A DNA stretch of 49,405 nucleotides, from NCBI RefSeq assembly GCF_001552175.1, contig NZ_BCQR01000052.1, positions 1 to 49,405 on the forward strand, read 5' to 3'. Origin of the DNA: Actinomadura kijaniata NBRC 14229. GTDB lineage: Bacteria; Actinomycetota; Actinomycetes; Streptosporangiales; Streptosporangiaceae. The translations under genes were made by a program, and so were the position numbers. The notes beneath the pieces were generated by a model. It did not search any database and had not been told where the DNA came from. It was given only the letters and a program-made list of their open reading frames with translations. Shown one piece after another: positions 42,130 through 49,405 of the stretch; the stretch's first letter is position 1, and every line of letters starts with the position of its first letter.

Positions 42130-43761
42130 TTGCACCCCGATCTCGTCCTGCTGTCCGCCCGGCTGCTCGACCCGCTGACCGGCGGCCCGCTCCCGCACAC
42201 CGCGCTCGCCGCGGGCGGCGGCCGGATCACCGCCCTCGGCGACGACCGGGAGATCCGCGCGCTCGCCGGGTCGGCGACGACGGTCATCGACGTGCGGGGG
42301 GCGGTCGTCACCCCGGGCCTCGTGGACGGGCACACGCACCCGCTGTCCGGCGCCGAGCGGACGATGGGCGTCGACCTGTCCGGCTGCGCCGACCTCGCCG
42401 CCGTCCGCGAGGCCCTGGCCCGCGAGGCCCGCGCCCTCGCCCCCGGCGCGTGGCTGCGCGGCTGGGGCCTCGACCCGAACGTCTTCGGCGACCGGCCCGT
42501 CACCGCCGCCGCGCTCGGCCCCGTCCTCGCCGACGTCCCCGCCGCGATCGACCTGTTCGACGCGCACTCCATGCTGGCGAGCCCCCGCGCCCTGGAACTC
42601 GCCGGCATCGACGGCCCGCGCGACTTCGCGCAGTCGTCCCAGATCGTGTGCGACGACGAGGGGCGGCCCACCGGCCTGCTGCTGGAGGACGCGGCGTGCG
42701 AACTCGTCGAGGCCGTCATGCCGCGTCCCACCGCCGCCGAGATCCGGGCGCGGGCCGCCGCCGTCCTGCGCGGCATGGCCGCCGCGGGCCTGACCGGGGG
42801 CCACGCCATGGACGCCAACGGCGACAGCCTCTCCCTCTACGCCGCGCTGGAAGAGGCGGGCGACCTCGCGCTGCGCGTCCGCGTCGCCCCCTGGTGCCAG
42901 CCCGGCGCGGACGCCGACGCGATCGCCGGACTCGTCCGGACCCAGGGGGCGGGCGGCGACCTGTGGCGGGTCGCCGGCGTGAAGCTGTTCATGGACGGAA
43001 CCATCGACAACGGCACCGCCTGGCTCGAACGGCCCGACTGCCACGGCGAGTCCACGCACGCCTTCTGGCCCGACCCGGACGCCTACACCCGGGCCGTCGC
43101 GGAACTCCACCGCGAGGGCGTGCCCACCGCCACCCACGCCATCGGCGACGCCGCCGTCCGGCACGCGCTCGACTCCATCGAGAAGGCGCAGGCCGGGACG
43201 GGGGAGAAGGCGGGCTCCCCCCGGCACCGCATCGAGCACATCGAGACCGTCCCGGACGACACCGTGCGCCGCTTCGCCCGCCTCGGCGTCGCGGCGTCCA
43301 TGCAGCCGACCCACTGCTGCGAGTTCACCCGCGCCGACCACACCGACAACTGGTCGCGCCGCCTCGGCGAGGAACGCGCCGCCCGCGCGTTCCGCTGCCG
43401 CGACCTGTGGGACGCCGGCGCGACGGTCGTCCTCGGCTCGGACTGGCCCATCGCCCCCTACCAGCCCCTCGCCGTCATGGCGGGGGCCCGGCACCGCCGC
43501 CCGAGCCGCGACCTGACGCGGCCGCCGCACGGGCCGGAGCAGGCACTGACCCCGCTCCAGGCACTCCAGGGCTACACCCTCAGCCCGGCCTGGGTCGCCG
43601 CCGAAGAGGACCGCGCGGGACGGCTCGCCCCGGGCCACCGGGCCGACCTGACGGTCTTCGCCGACAACCCGCTCACCGTCCCGGACGAGGACCTCGCCGA
43701 GCTGCCCGTCCTCCTCACCGTGGTGAACGCCCGCCTCACCCACCGGGCGCCGTCCCTCTGA
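42130..43761 (+). CDS. YtcJ-like amidohydrolase family protein
   Basis: 543 residues. A DGHTHPL metal-binding start of the barrel (about 68-74), HAIGDAA with a metal-binding His, the RIEHIETV strand and VLGSDWPI with the catalytic Asp are visible. YtcJ-type enzymes hydrolyse amide or carbamate bonds; the exact substrate varies. TTG 42130 has TGGAG 9 nt upstream. It follows the tetR gene and ends at a strong terminator. With the ureohydrolase and the permease it may act on a guanidino- or ureido-containing substrate. Confidence 0.88.
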   Translation: MHPDLVLLSARLLDPLTGGPLPHTALAAGGGRITALGDDREIRALAGSATTVIDVRGAVVTPGLVDGHTHPLSGAERTMGVDLSGCADLAAVREALAREARALAPGAWLRGWGLDPNVFGDRPVTAAALGPVLADVPAAIDLFDAHSMLASPRALELAGIDGPRDFAQSSQIVCDDEGRPTGLLLEDAACELVEAVMPRPTAAEIRARAAAVLRGMAAAGLTGGHAMDANGDSLSLYAALEEAGDLALRVRVAPWCQPGADADAIAGLVRTQGAGGDLWRVAGVKLFMDGTIDNGTAWLERPDCHGESTHAFWPDPDAYTRAVAELHREGVPTATHAIGDAAVRHALDSIEKAQAGTGEKAGSPRHRIEHIETVPDDTVRRFARLGVAASMQPTHCCEFTRADHTDNWSRRLGEERAARAFRCRDLWDAGATVVLGSDWPIAPYQPLAVMAGARHRRPSRDLTRPPHGPEQALTPLQALQGYTLSPAWVAAEEDRAGRLAPGHRADLTVFADNPLTVPDEDLAELPVLLTVVNARLTHRAPSL

Positions 43762-43795
43762 CGGCCGCGCCCTGGACCGACCGGGCGAGGACGGC

Positions 43796-43844
43796 TCAGG
43801 CGGTGACCGTTCCCCAGCCTCCCGGCCATACGGTCACCGCCTGA
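43796..43844 (+). terminator. Terminator of the amidohydrolase gene
   Basis: TCAGGCGGTGACCGT (43796-43810) and ACGGTCACCGCCTGA (43830-43844): a 15-bp perfect stem with a 19-nt loop, 34 bp after the stop codon. The following 230 bp to the next gene show no further feature. Confidence 0.75.
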
Positions 43845-44074
43845 ACCGCCCATCCTACCTTCAAGATCAAAATCCGGCCACTGTGAGCGCGGAAACCGTC
43901 GCGGACAGTGACGATCGCCAACGCCGCGAAAGCCGCTGCCGGAATGCCGGCCGCCGAGAACGGCGGCACCGATCCGTCCGCCGGTACGTCTCGTTGTCAG
44001 CGGGGTCGGCACCGTGGCGGGGACCGCACACGGTGCGGCTCGTCCGTACGACGGGGACGGGGTGGGATCGGTCG

Positions 44075-44509
44075 ATGTTCGAAACGCTGGGCTGGCTCGG
44101 ACTGGTGGCGCTGTTCTTCTGGGGGGTGACCGTCTCCTCCGTGGTGGTGGACGACCTGCTGCACGGCTGGATCGCCCGCCGGGCGGGCGGTGTTCCGGGC
44201 GCCCTGGCGCGCGCCGTAGGCGCGCAGCTGCTCTGCGCGGCGGCCTTCCTCGCACTCTGCAAGACGGGGGCGGAACTCGGCTACGAGATGGACCTGGACT
44301 GGGTCGGCTCCTGCGTCACCGTGCTCGCCGCGGTGCTGTACACGCCCGTGGCCATGAGCATGCTGCCGGTCAGGCGGACACGTGAGGACCTGGAGGACGC
44401 CGGTGCCACGGCAGGGCAGGCGCTCGCGGCCTCCTGGACGGCGGGCCCACTCGGATTCCTCGGCCTCCTGGTGGTCGTCGGGGCCTACATGGCGGGAGTG
44501 ATGCCCTGA
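44075..44509 (+). CDS. Small membrane protein, unknown function
   Basis: 144 residues with four predicted membrane segments (WLGLVALFFWGVTVSSVVV; ALARAVGAQLLCAAAFLAL; SCVTVLAAVLYTPVAM; GPLGFLGLLVVVGAYMAGV). No known domain recognised. ATG 44075 has GGTGGG about 10 nt upstream. An in-frame extension to 43883 looks non-coding. The 248 bp that follow (44510-44757) hold no convincing gene or terminator. Confidence 0.6.
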   Translation: MFETLGWLGLVALFFWGVTVSSVVVDDLLHGWIARRAGGVPGALARAVGAQLLCAAAFLALCKTGAELGYEMDLDWVGSCVTVLAAVLYTPVAMSMLPVRRTREDLEDAGATAGQALAASWTAGPLGFLGLLVVVGAYMAGVMP

Positions 44510-44757
44510 CTTCCGCCGCCAAAGCGAATGCGACCCGCGGCAGGCCCTTGACCGGCTCGGGTCGTTCGGCCAGGCGCCGAGGTGTCGCTCGACGACCGGC
44601 GGCGTCGCGAGCACCGATCCGGCGATCCGAGCCGCACGGACCCGCGCCGGCCGAGACCCTGATGCCCGTGTGACGAAGGACCCCGAACGCGGGAAGACGC
44701 CCGACGGGCAACCAGCCGCTCCGGCAGCTGACTCCACCGGCCCCCTGATCCGCCGGG

Positions 44758-45351
44758 CTACCGGCCTTCGACTGCGAGGGCGGCCAAGAAGTCGTCCAGG
44801 AGGCGGGTCTGCCGCTCGGGTGGGAACTCCTCCGGGCTGAACAGAACCTGCACGATGAGGCCGAGCGTGAAGGCCTGGATCGTCGCCGCGATGTCGTCCG
44901 GATCCGCGGGCGGCAGCTCTCCCAGGCGTTGCGCCGTTCGCACCTGGTGCCGGATCCGCTCGCGCGAACGCGCGTAGCGGGCCGCGTGCCCGGCGGCGAG
45001 ATCCGGGTCGGCCAGCGCCGCGTCCCACGAGCTGACCCAGATCCGGTTGTCCGCGGCCGCCTGCGGTGTGCACGGCAGGATGTCCAGCACTATCGCGCGC
45101 AGGGCGCCGAGCCCGTCGGGCTCGGCGTGTCCGGGCCGCGCGGCCCGGCGTTCGTCCAGCAGCGTCAGCGCATGCGCGACCAGCGCCTTCTTGTTCGGAA
45201 AGTAGTGCGTGAGCAGGCCGGTCGTCGCGCCCATCTCGGTGGCGACCGCCCGCAGCGTCAGGCCGCCGAACCCGTGCGCGGCCAGCACCCGCCACACCGC
45301 CCCGGACACGTCGCGGCGTCGGGCGTCATGGTCTCCCTTGTGGCGTGGCAT
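44758..45351 (-). CDS. TetR family regulator (BetI-like)
   Basis: 197 residues. HTH: GGLTLRAVATEMGATTGLLTHYFPNKKALVAHAL (about 28-61); C-terminal domain BetI-like. It is divergent from a small NTF2-like gene over a 24-bp palindrome, so it probably represses that gene and itself. ATG 45351. Confidence 0.9.
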   Translation of the reverse strand: MPRHKGDHDARRRDVSGAVWRVLAAHGFGGLTLRAVATEMGATTGLLTHYFPNKKALVAHALTLLDERRAARPGHAEPDGLGALRAIVLDILPCTPQAAADNRIWVSSWDAALADPDLAAGHAARYARSRERIRHQVRTAQRLGELPPADPDDIAATIQAFTLGLIVQVLFSPEEFPPERQTRLLDDFLAALAVEGR

Positions 45352-45365
45352 GCGGACAGGATATG

Positions 45366-45389
45366 TTCACAAAACACTTGTTATGTGAA
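45366..45389. promoter_or_regulatory. TetR operator between tetR and the NTF2-like gene
   Basis: A 24-bp inverted repeat with 11-bp arms (TTCACAAAACA and TGTTATGTGAA, one mismatch) about CT, 11 bp before the start of the NTF2-like gene and 14 bp before tetR. Confidence 0.7.
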
Positions 45390-45400
45390 TCGGAGGTTCC

Positions 45401-45808
45401 ATGTCCGCCGACGTCAAGGCCGAGCTCGACCAGATGATGCGCACCCTGTTCGGTGCGTTCGGCAACACCGGCGGCAGCCGGCCGAACCTCGACGTCATCC
45501 GTGAGGTGTTCATCCCGGAGGGACTGATCATCAAGAACGTCGGGGGGAAGACCGAGATCTACGACCTCGACACGTTCATCGCGCCCCGGGAGAAGATGCT
45601 CACCGACGGGACGCTCACCGAGTTCTCCGAGTGGGAGGTCTCCGAACGCACCGAGATCTTCGGGTCGATCGCGCACCGGTTCAGCGAGTACGGCAAGTCC
45701 GGCTACCTCAACGGCGAGTGGTTCGAGGGGGCGGGCCGTCAGACCACCCAGTTCATCCGGACCGCGACCGGCTGGAAGATGTGCGCCGCGGCCTGGGACG
45801 ACGTGTGA
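45401..45808 (+). CDS. NTF2-like (DUF4440-type) protein
   Basis: 135 residues. An acidic helix start (MSADVKAELDQMMRTLFGAF) and beta-strand pattern of the SnoaL/DUF4440 fold; FIPEGLIIKNVG and TGWKMCAAAWDD fit its end. No signal peptide. GGAGG lies 4 nt before ATG 45401. The role is unknown; such proteins act as small isomerases, hydratases or binding proteins. Control by the divergent TetR is clear from the layout. Confidence 0.78.
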   Translation: MSADVKAELDQMMRTLFGAFGNTGGSRPNLDVIREVFIPEGLIIKNVGGKTEIYDLDTFIAPREKMLTDGTLTEFSEWEVSERTEIFGSIAHRFSEYGKSGYLNGEWFEGAGRQTTQFIRTATGWKMCAAAWDDV

Positions 45809-45857
45809 GAAGTGCCCGACCGGTGAAGTCTCGTGACCGTCTGGCACGGTGATGACC

Positions 45858-45930
45858 GGCGCGGTGGCACCCACCGCGCCAACCGCCCGAACACGCGAAC
45901 GGCCCCCGCCCCGAACAGGGAGGGGGCCGT
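45858..45930. terminator. Two consecutive terminator hairpins
   Basis: GGCGCGGTGG/CCACCGCGCC (45858-45880, loop CAC) and ACGGCCCCC/GGGGGCCGT (45899-45930, loop 14 nt), placed between the convergent NTF2-like and HxlR genes. Together they can stop transcription from both sides. Confidence 0.75.
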
Positions 45931-45998
45931 ATGCGTGACACCCGTCAAGCCACCGCTTTTCACCGCCATGACCTCACACTCGCTGTAGAGGGCGGCGA

Positions 45999-46649
45999 TC
46001 ACGACCGTTGCGGGTCGGGGGCTCCGTACAGCAGCTGTTTGAGGGTCAGCAGGTCGCCCACAAGCGCCACGCTCCCTTCGGCGAGCGCGGAGTCGAGCGA
46101 GGCCGGGTTGTCCAGCAGGCTGCCGAGCGTCTTGGGGTCCGTGCGAAGCGAGATGTCGGCCGTGGCCGGTTCGCCGCCCTGCACCTGAACCTCTCCGGAG
46201 GAGACGCGGACCGTCCAGACCGAGCCGTCGAGATCGAGGCGGCAGACGATCGGCGGTGCCGCCGGGTCGGGACGAAGGCCGATCCGCAGGAAGATCAGCA
46301 CCGAGGTGGCGCTGAGCGAGGTGGGCTCCGGGGGGCTCGGGGCGTCGATTCCCCACTCGCTCAGAGCCAGGACGATCGGTTCCAGCTTCCGGCCCCACTC
46401 GGTCAGCTCGTAGACGTGCGAGCCCGCCGACGCCAGTTTGCGGCGACGGATCACACCGTGATGTTCGAGCTCCCGAAGTCGGTCGGCAAGCAGGTTCGAG
46501 CTGGCGTTGGGCAGGGCGTGCCGCAGCTCGGAGAAGCGTTGGGGCACCAGGAGCAGCTCGCGGACGACCAGCAGCGCCCACCGCTCCCCGACGACGTCGA
46601 GGGCCCGAGCCATCCCACACGAATCCCGGTAACTACGGCTGGTCGGCAT
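45999..46649 (-). CDS. HxlR-type regulator with C-terminal SCP2-like domain
   Basis: 216 residues. An HxlR winged helix (CGMARALDVVGERWALLVVRELLLVPQRFSELRHALP at about 12-48 and ASSNLLADRLRELEHHGVIRR) is joined to a C-terminal segment (about 130-210) with the SCP2/sterol-carrier-like pattern RLDLDGSVWTVRVSSGEVQVQGGEPATADISL. The fusion occurs in actinobacteria; the ligand is unknown and may be hydrophobic. ATG 46649 has GGAGGG 8 nt upstream. Divergent to a cupin gene. Confidence 0.85.
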   Translation of the reverse strand: MPTSRSYRDSCGMARALDVVGERWALLVVRELLLVPQRFSELRHALPNASSNLLADRLRELEHHGVIRRRKLASAGSHVYELTEWGRKLEPIVLALSEWGIDAPSPPEPTSLSATSVLIFLRIGLRPDPAAPPIVCRLDLDGSVWTVRVSSGEVQVQGGEPATADISLRTDPKTLGSLLDNPASLDSALAEGSVALVGDLLTLKQLLYGAPDPQRS

Positions 46650-46699
46650 GACCACTTCCCTCCTGTATCCAGCCTGATCCTAACTTGCCGCTCATAGAG

Positions 46700-46714
46700 G
46701 TTGTTTTTAACAAC
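46700..46714. promoter_or_regulatory. Candidate HxlR operator
   Basis: GTTGTT-TTT-AACAAC, a perfect 6-bp inverted repeat in the AT-rich part of the 148-bp region between the divergent hxlR and cupin genes. Confidence 0.5.
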
Positions 46715-46797
46715 TGACCATGGTTATGGTTTAGCGACGCAGCCGGGTGGACCAGCGAGGTTAGGCCGCGCAGCAGCCCGGCGGACAGGAGCCCGCG

Positions 46798-47154
46798 GTG
46801 AGTAGTTCGCTTTCGAGACAGACCCAGAACTCGACTCAGAAGCCCCAGCACGCAACGGTCGTGGATCCCGACGCGCACCAGATCTTGTTCGAGAACGAGC
46901 ACGTTCGGGTGGTCCACGCGCGCGCCTCTCACGGTTGGGAGAGCGCGATGCACTCGCACCCGCCGATGCTCGTGGTCAACCTCGGCTCCGGGCGACAGAA
47001 GGTGACCTGGGCGGACGGGACGACGCAGATCGTGGACCTGAACCCCGGCGCGGTCGTCTGGCAGGAGGACGCCTTCGACCACGCCTGGGAGTTGCTGGCG
47101 GGGGAAGTGAACGTGGTCCTCGTTGAGGTCAAGTCAGCAAACGCCGGAGCGTGA
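46798..47154 (+). CDS. Single-domain cupin protein
   Basis: 118 residues with cupin motif 1 (HASHGWESAMHSHPPMLVVNL-type, His residues at about 52 and 54) and motif 2 (LNPGAVVWQEDAFDHAWELL). It may bind a metal through these His residues. GTG 46798 has AGGAG 7 nt upstream. The likely role is a small dioxygenase, isomerase or binding protein controlled by the HxlR regulator next to it. Three hairpins follow its stop. Confidence 0.8.
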   Translation: MSSSLSRQTQNSTQKPQHATVVDPDAHQILFENEHVRVVHARASHGWESAMHSHPPMLVVNLGSGRQKVTWADGTTQIVDLNPGAVVWQEDAFDHAWELLAGEVNVVLVEVKSANAGA

Positions 47155-47247
47155 GGGCTCTGCACGGACCTCGGGGCTGACCCCGTTCGTCCTGTGCGGT
47201 GGGCGGTGGCGCGGACGCTGCCGCCGCACCGCCACCGCCGGCTCGAA

Positions 47248-47457
47248 GTGGTGATCGACCGTCGCGGAAGAACCGGTGGACGGTCGATCACCACGGAGCC
47301 CGCAGACTCCCTCACGACCCGAGCAAGGCCGTCGCGGGTCACGGGACATGATGACGGGGCGCCCTTCACCGCCTCAAGGCCGGTGAAGGGCGCCCGTTCG
47401 GCCGAAGTGCTCGCACGGGCCGGGTCAGGTCGACCCGGCCCGTGCGAGCACTTCGGC
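47248..47457. repeat. Cluster of three long perfect hairpins
   Basis: (1) 47248-47263 with 47279-47294: 16-bp stem, 15-nt loop. (2) 47357-47371 with 47381-47395: 15-bp stem, 9-nt loop. (3) 47401-47426 with 47432-47457: 26-bp stem, 5-nt loop. All are perfect. They lie at the convergent ends of the cupin gene and of a decayed minus-strand gene. Hairpin 3 begins inside the last codons of that gene, with its stop codon at the loop edge. Their likely role is termination, but 26 bp is longer than needed. Confidence 0.75.
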
Positions 47458-48012
47458 GATCTCGTCGCGTTCCTGCTCCAGGGCAATGCCGAGCGGCGCA
47501 TCGCTGACGATCCTGAACTCGGACGGACCGGGATCACCGACGCGACCGAGCGTCAGTCGCAGCGTCTCCTCGCAGCCGCCCGCCAAGACGTGCAGGGCGG
47601 ACATGCCTGTGACCCCCGAGCAGGTCCTTGCGCGTGGTGCACCGCGAGAACTCCGGCGCGCCGACCGTCATCAGCGGCAGCGTCCGCCCGAGGCTGCCGG
47701 TCGGCCGGGGTCGGTGTCGATGTCGAGCGGCGCCCGCACCACCTCCACCGAGAGGCTGGGCCGGTCGATGCGGAAGGGGCCCTTGACGGCGTCCTATCGC
47801 GCCCGATCCGGCTCCGTCCCCGACATCACCGCGAAGCACGACAGGGCCATCGCCGAGCGGTCGTTCCTGGCCGGTCCCAACAGGGCGCCCTCGGCGACCG
47901 CCGCGGCCATGGCTCTGCCATTGGGCTTCCGCGTAGGTCTGGGGCGGGGTTCGGTGCACGACGCCGGTTGGGATCCTGCCTCTGGCGGTGATGGCGCGGA
48001 CGGGTACCTCAC
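47425..48012 (-). pseudogene. Decayed gene of unknown family
   Basis: Consecutive minus-strand segments join into one plausible protein only after repair: (a) about 48012-47794, ending AMALSCFAVMSGTEPDRAR and an in-frame TAG; (b) DAVKGPFRIDRPSLSVEVV onward; (c) a shift at the G4 run 47707-47710 into TLPLMTVGAPEFSRCTTRKD; (d) a shift back at the C5 run 47613-47617 into VTGMSALHVLAGGCEETLRL, then IALEQERDEIAEVLARAGS and TGA at 47425. Both shifts lie in homopolymers, so sequencing error is possible for them, but the TAG points to real decay. No family recognised. Confidence 0.5.
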
Positions 48013-48106
48013 GTTCGCGGCGGGCGGTCTCCAGGCTGTTGTCAGCCTTGCGGACGGTGTCGTGGCCCCGATTTACGGACAGAGCCAGAGCACGGAACCC
48101 GCGTGA

Positions 48107-48566
48107 GCAGTGGCGTGCCGCCGGGGTCACCGGTGGCGGTCGGTGCAGGCCCTGCCACGAGGAACGGCGGGCCCGGGGTGCCACGGCATCACCGAGAACC
48201 CTGCTACGGAGGGTAGATCATTTGTCGCTATGTGAAATTGGCGCTCTGGTATCCCAAGTGACCTGGGCTTATACCTGAGATAAGCACCAAAACGCGCAAA
48301 GCGTGTCACCCGAAAATACATACCGGTGACCGGCCGCCCGCCCCCGACGCGGCGACCGTCCGCCCCCCGGCCCCGGCGACAGCGCCCACCGCACCTGCGG
48401 TGCCAGCCGCCCGGCCCGGTCCCTCAGGGAACCGTCCCCGCCACTCGACGCCGTGTCCCGACAGCGAGTGTCTTGGGGTCACGTTACCGCTCTCCGTGCC
48501 GTTGCGGACTTCAACGGCCCGCCATGTTCCTCGCATGGCAACCGAACCAGGATCACAGGAGGAGAA
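48107..48566. other. Intergenic region with AT-rich segment upstream of the metalloprotease gene
   Basis: No convincing gene in 460 bp. The stretch 48205-48325 is much richer in A/T than the rest. It contains GCTTAT-N7-ATAAGC (48267-48285) and GTCACC-N14-GGTGAC (48305-48330), either of which could be an operator around a promoter for the metalloprotease gene. No clear -35/-10 pair was fixed. Confidence 0.4.
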
Positions 48567-49405
48567 ATGTCAACGTCGGATCGAGTGCCGTCACGGACCA
48601 TGAGGCTCGGAAGCACGGGCACGGAGGTGCGGAAACTCTTCAACTACCTGAAGCACTTCGGGTACTTCCCCAACGAGAGACTCTACGAGTTCGAGGGATG
48701 GCGTCCGGTGGTGGACGCCGAACCGGATGACGTGGAGCGGTTCGACGAGACCATGGAGAGGGCCGTCCTCGCGTTCCAACAGCAGAACGGCCTGAAGTCG
48801 GATGGGTTCGTCGGCCCGAAGACGTTGGCTCTGCTGAACACGCCCCGTTGTGGGGTTCCCGACCGGCCCGACGGCGTGACGGAAGAAGGACCGCGCAGCT
48901 TCGTCATGTCCGGGCGCCGCTGGAGCAAGAACAATCTCTCCTACCACTTCGACAACACGGGGGCCGATCTGCCTGTCAACGATGCGCGTGCGGCGGTGCA
49001 GCAGGCGTTCGACCGTTGGGCGGCGGTCTCGCCCCTGCACTTCGGTGAGGCGCCTGGCGCGAGCGACATGCAGATCGGCTGGTATTCCGGCAACCACGGA
49101 GACGGCTGGGCGTTCGATGGCGCCTCGAACGTTCTCGCGCACTGCTTCTTCCCTCCACCACCGGACAGCCTCCTTGCCGGAGACCTGCATTTCGATGAGG
49201 ACGAGACCTGGACGGTGAACACTCCGCCCACGGGAATCGATCTTCTCTCGGTGGCGCTCCACGAAATCGGTCACGGTCTGGGGCTCGACCACTCCGACGA
49301 CGTGTCCTCGGTCATGTACGCGTACTACGGCGGAATGCGCCGAAGCCTCACTGCCGATGACATCGTCGGCATCCAGGCGATTTACGGGTATCCGCCGTAC
49401 TCGGA
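48567..49405 (+). CDS. Matrix metalloprotease-like zinc peptidase (M10A) with cysteine-switch prodomain, 3' end missing
   Basis: 279 codons visible, open to the window end. Residues about 14-92 form a peptidoglycan-binding-type prodomain (FQQQNGLKSDGFVGPKTLALL); PRCGVPD at 93-99 is the cysteine switch of animal MMPs, with Cys96 able to cap the zinc. The catalytic domain has HGDG at 177-180, FDG, AHCFFPP, GDLHFDEDETWT at 205-216, the zinc motif HEIGHGLGLDH at 232-242 and Met-turn Met250. No signal peptide is seen at the N-terminus. AGGAGGAG precedes ATG 48567. GC content and codon choice are lower than in the rest, which may indicate transfer. A C-terminal extension may follow outside the window. 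Confidence 0.93.
   Translation, partial: MSTSDRVPSRTMRLGSTGTEVRKLFNYLKHFGYFPNERLYEFEGWRPVVDAEPDDVERFDETMERAVLAFQQQNGLKSDGFVGPKTLALLNTPRCGVPDRPDGVTEEGPRSFVMSGRRWSKNNLSYHFDNTGADLPVNDARAAVQQAFDRWAAVSPLHFGEAPGASDMQIGWYSGNHGDGWAFDGASNVLAHCFFPPPPDSLLAGDLHFDEDETWTVNTPPTGIDLLSVALHEIGHGLGLDHSDDVSSVMYAYYGGMRRSLTADDIVGIQAIYGYPPYS

Noticed and set aside
44510..44757. Gap between the small membrane protein and tetR
   Set aside because: Looked for a gene, tRNA or terminator; found none I can support.
47194..48106. Two long plus-strand frames over the decayed region
   Set aside because: They run through the three hairpins and lack any domain; the minus strand gives the better protein pieces.
48127..48536. 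Small minus-strand frames upstream of the metalloprotease gene
   Set aside because: No ribosome site, no recognised pattern; the region looks like a promoter area.

Overview
The window is very GC-rich, with strong third-position G/C bias, frequent GTG/TTG starts, 4-bp ATGA/GTGA gene overlaps, many TetR-type regulators and secreted proteins. It is actinomycete chromosome; the mix (partial lasso-peptide locus, MetE under a cobalamin riboswitch, terpene/P450 chemistry, streptogramin-type resistance genes) would fit a Streptosporangiales/Actinomadura-like genome, but the genus is an inference. No tRNA, rRNA, CRISPR array or insertion sequence was seen.

Layout. 1-2.6 kb: tail of a probable lasso-peptide locus (B2 protease end, MauE-type membrane protein, two-gene ABC exporter). 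2.6-4.6 kb: minus-strand RNA-repair pair, RNA ligase plus HD-Pnk end-healing enzyme. 4.8-6.1 kb: MHS-family transporter. 6.1-9.4 kb: streptogramin-type resistance cassette (virginiamycin B lyase plus ABC-F) facing a TetR repressor across a palindromic operator. 9.5-12 kb: MFS remnant, then a natural terpene synthase-cytochrome P450 fusion preceded by a small overlapping ORF. 12-13.4 kb: two poorly known proteins. 13.6-15.3 kb: DGPF/YCII protein and ECF42-type sigma factor with a matching promoter. 15.4-16.4 kb: a cobalamin riboswitch abutting a metE that has lost about its first two thirds.

16.4-27.3 kb holds mostly stand-alone metabolic or secreted genes with regulators beside them: a solute-binding lipoprotein, an FAD monooxygenase with divergent leaderless TetR, a secreted GH13 amylase, MarR plus a DJ-1/PfpI protein, an FBP (FusB-like) zinc-finger protein with a divergent TetR, an NTF2-like secreted protein, a secreted beta-propeller-like protein and a secreted glycerophosphodiesterase. 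27.5-36.7 kb is a coherent carbohydrate operon: divergent DeoR regulator, XylFGH-like importer, two FGGY kinases, a histidine phosphatase and a D-2-hydroxyacid dehydrogenase. No isomerase or aldolase is present, so the pathway is not an obvious textbook one.

36.8-47.2 kb: a small secreted cysteine-containing protein, an MFS exporter, a ureohydrolase/NCS1 permease/TetR/YtcJ-amidohydrolase locus, a small membrane protein, and two divergent regulator/target pairs (TetR with an NTF2-like protein; HxlR-SCP2 with a cupin). 47.2-48.0 kb contains three large perfect hairpins and a decayed gene. The window ends in an incomplete gene for a matrix metalloprotease with an animal-style PRCGVPD cysteine switch and no visible signal peptide.

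The strongest candidates for something undescribed are the terpene synthase-P450 fusion, the cysteine-switch metalloprotease, the riboswitch-truncated metE junction, and the two-kinase sugar operon.
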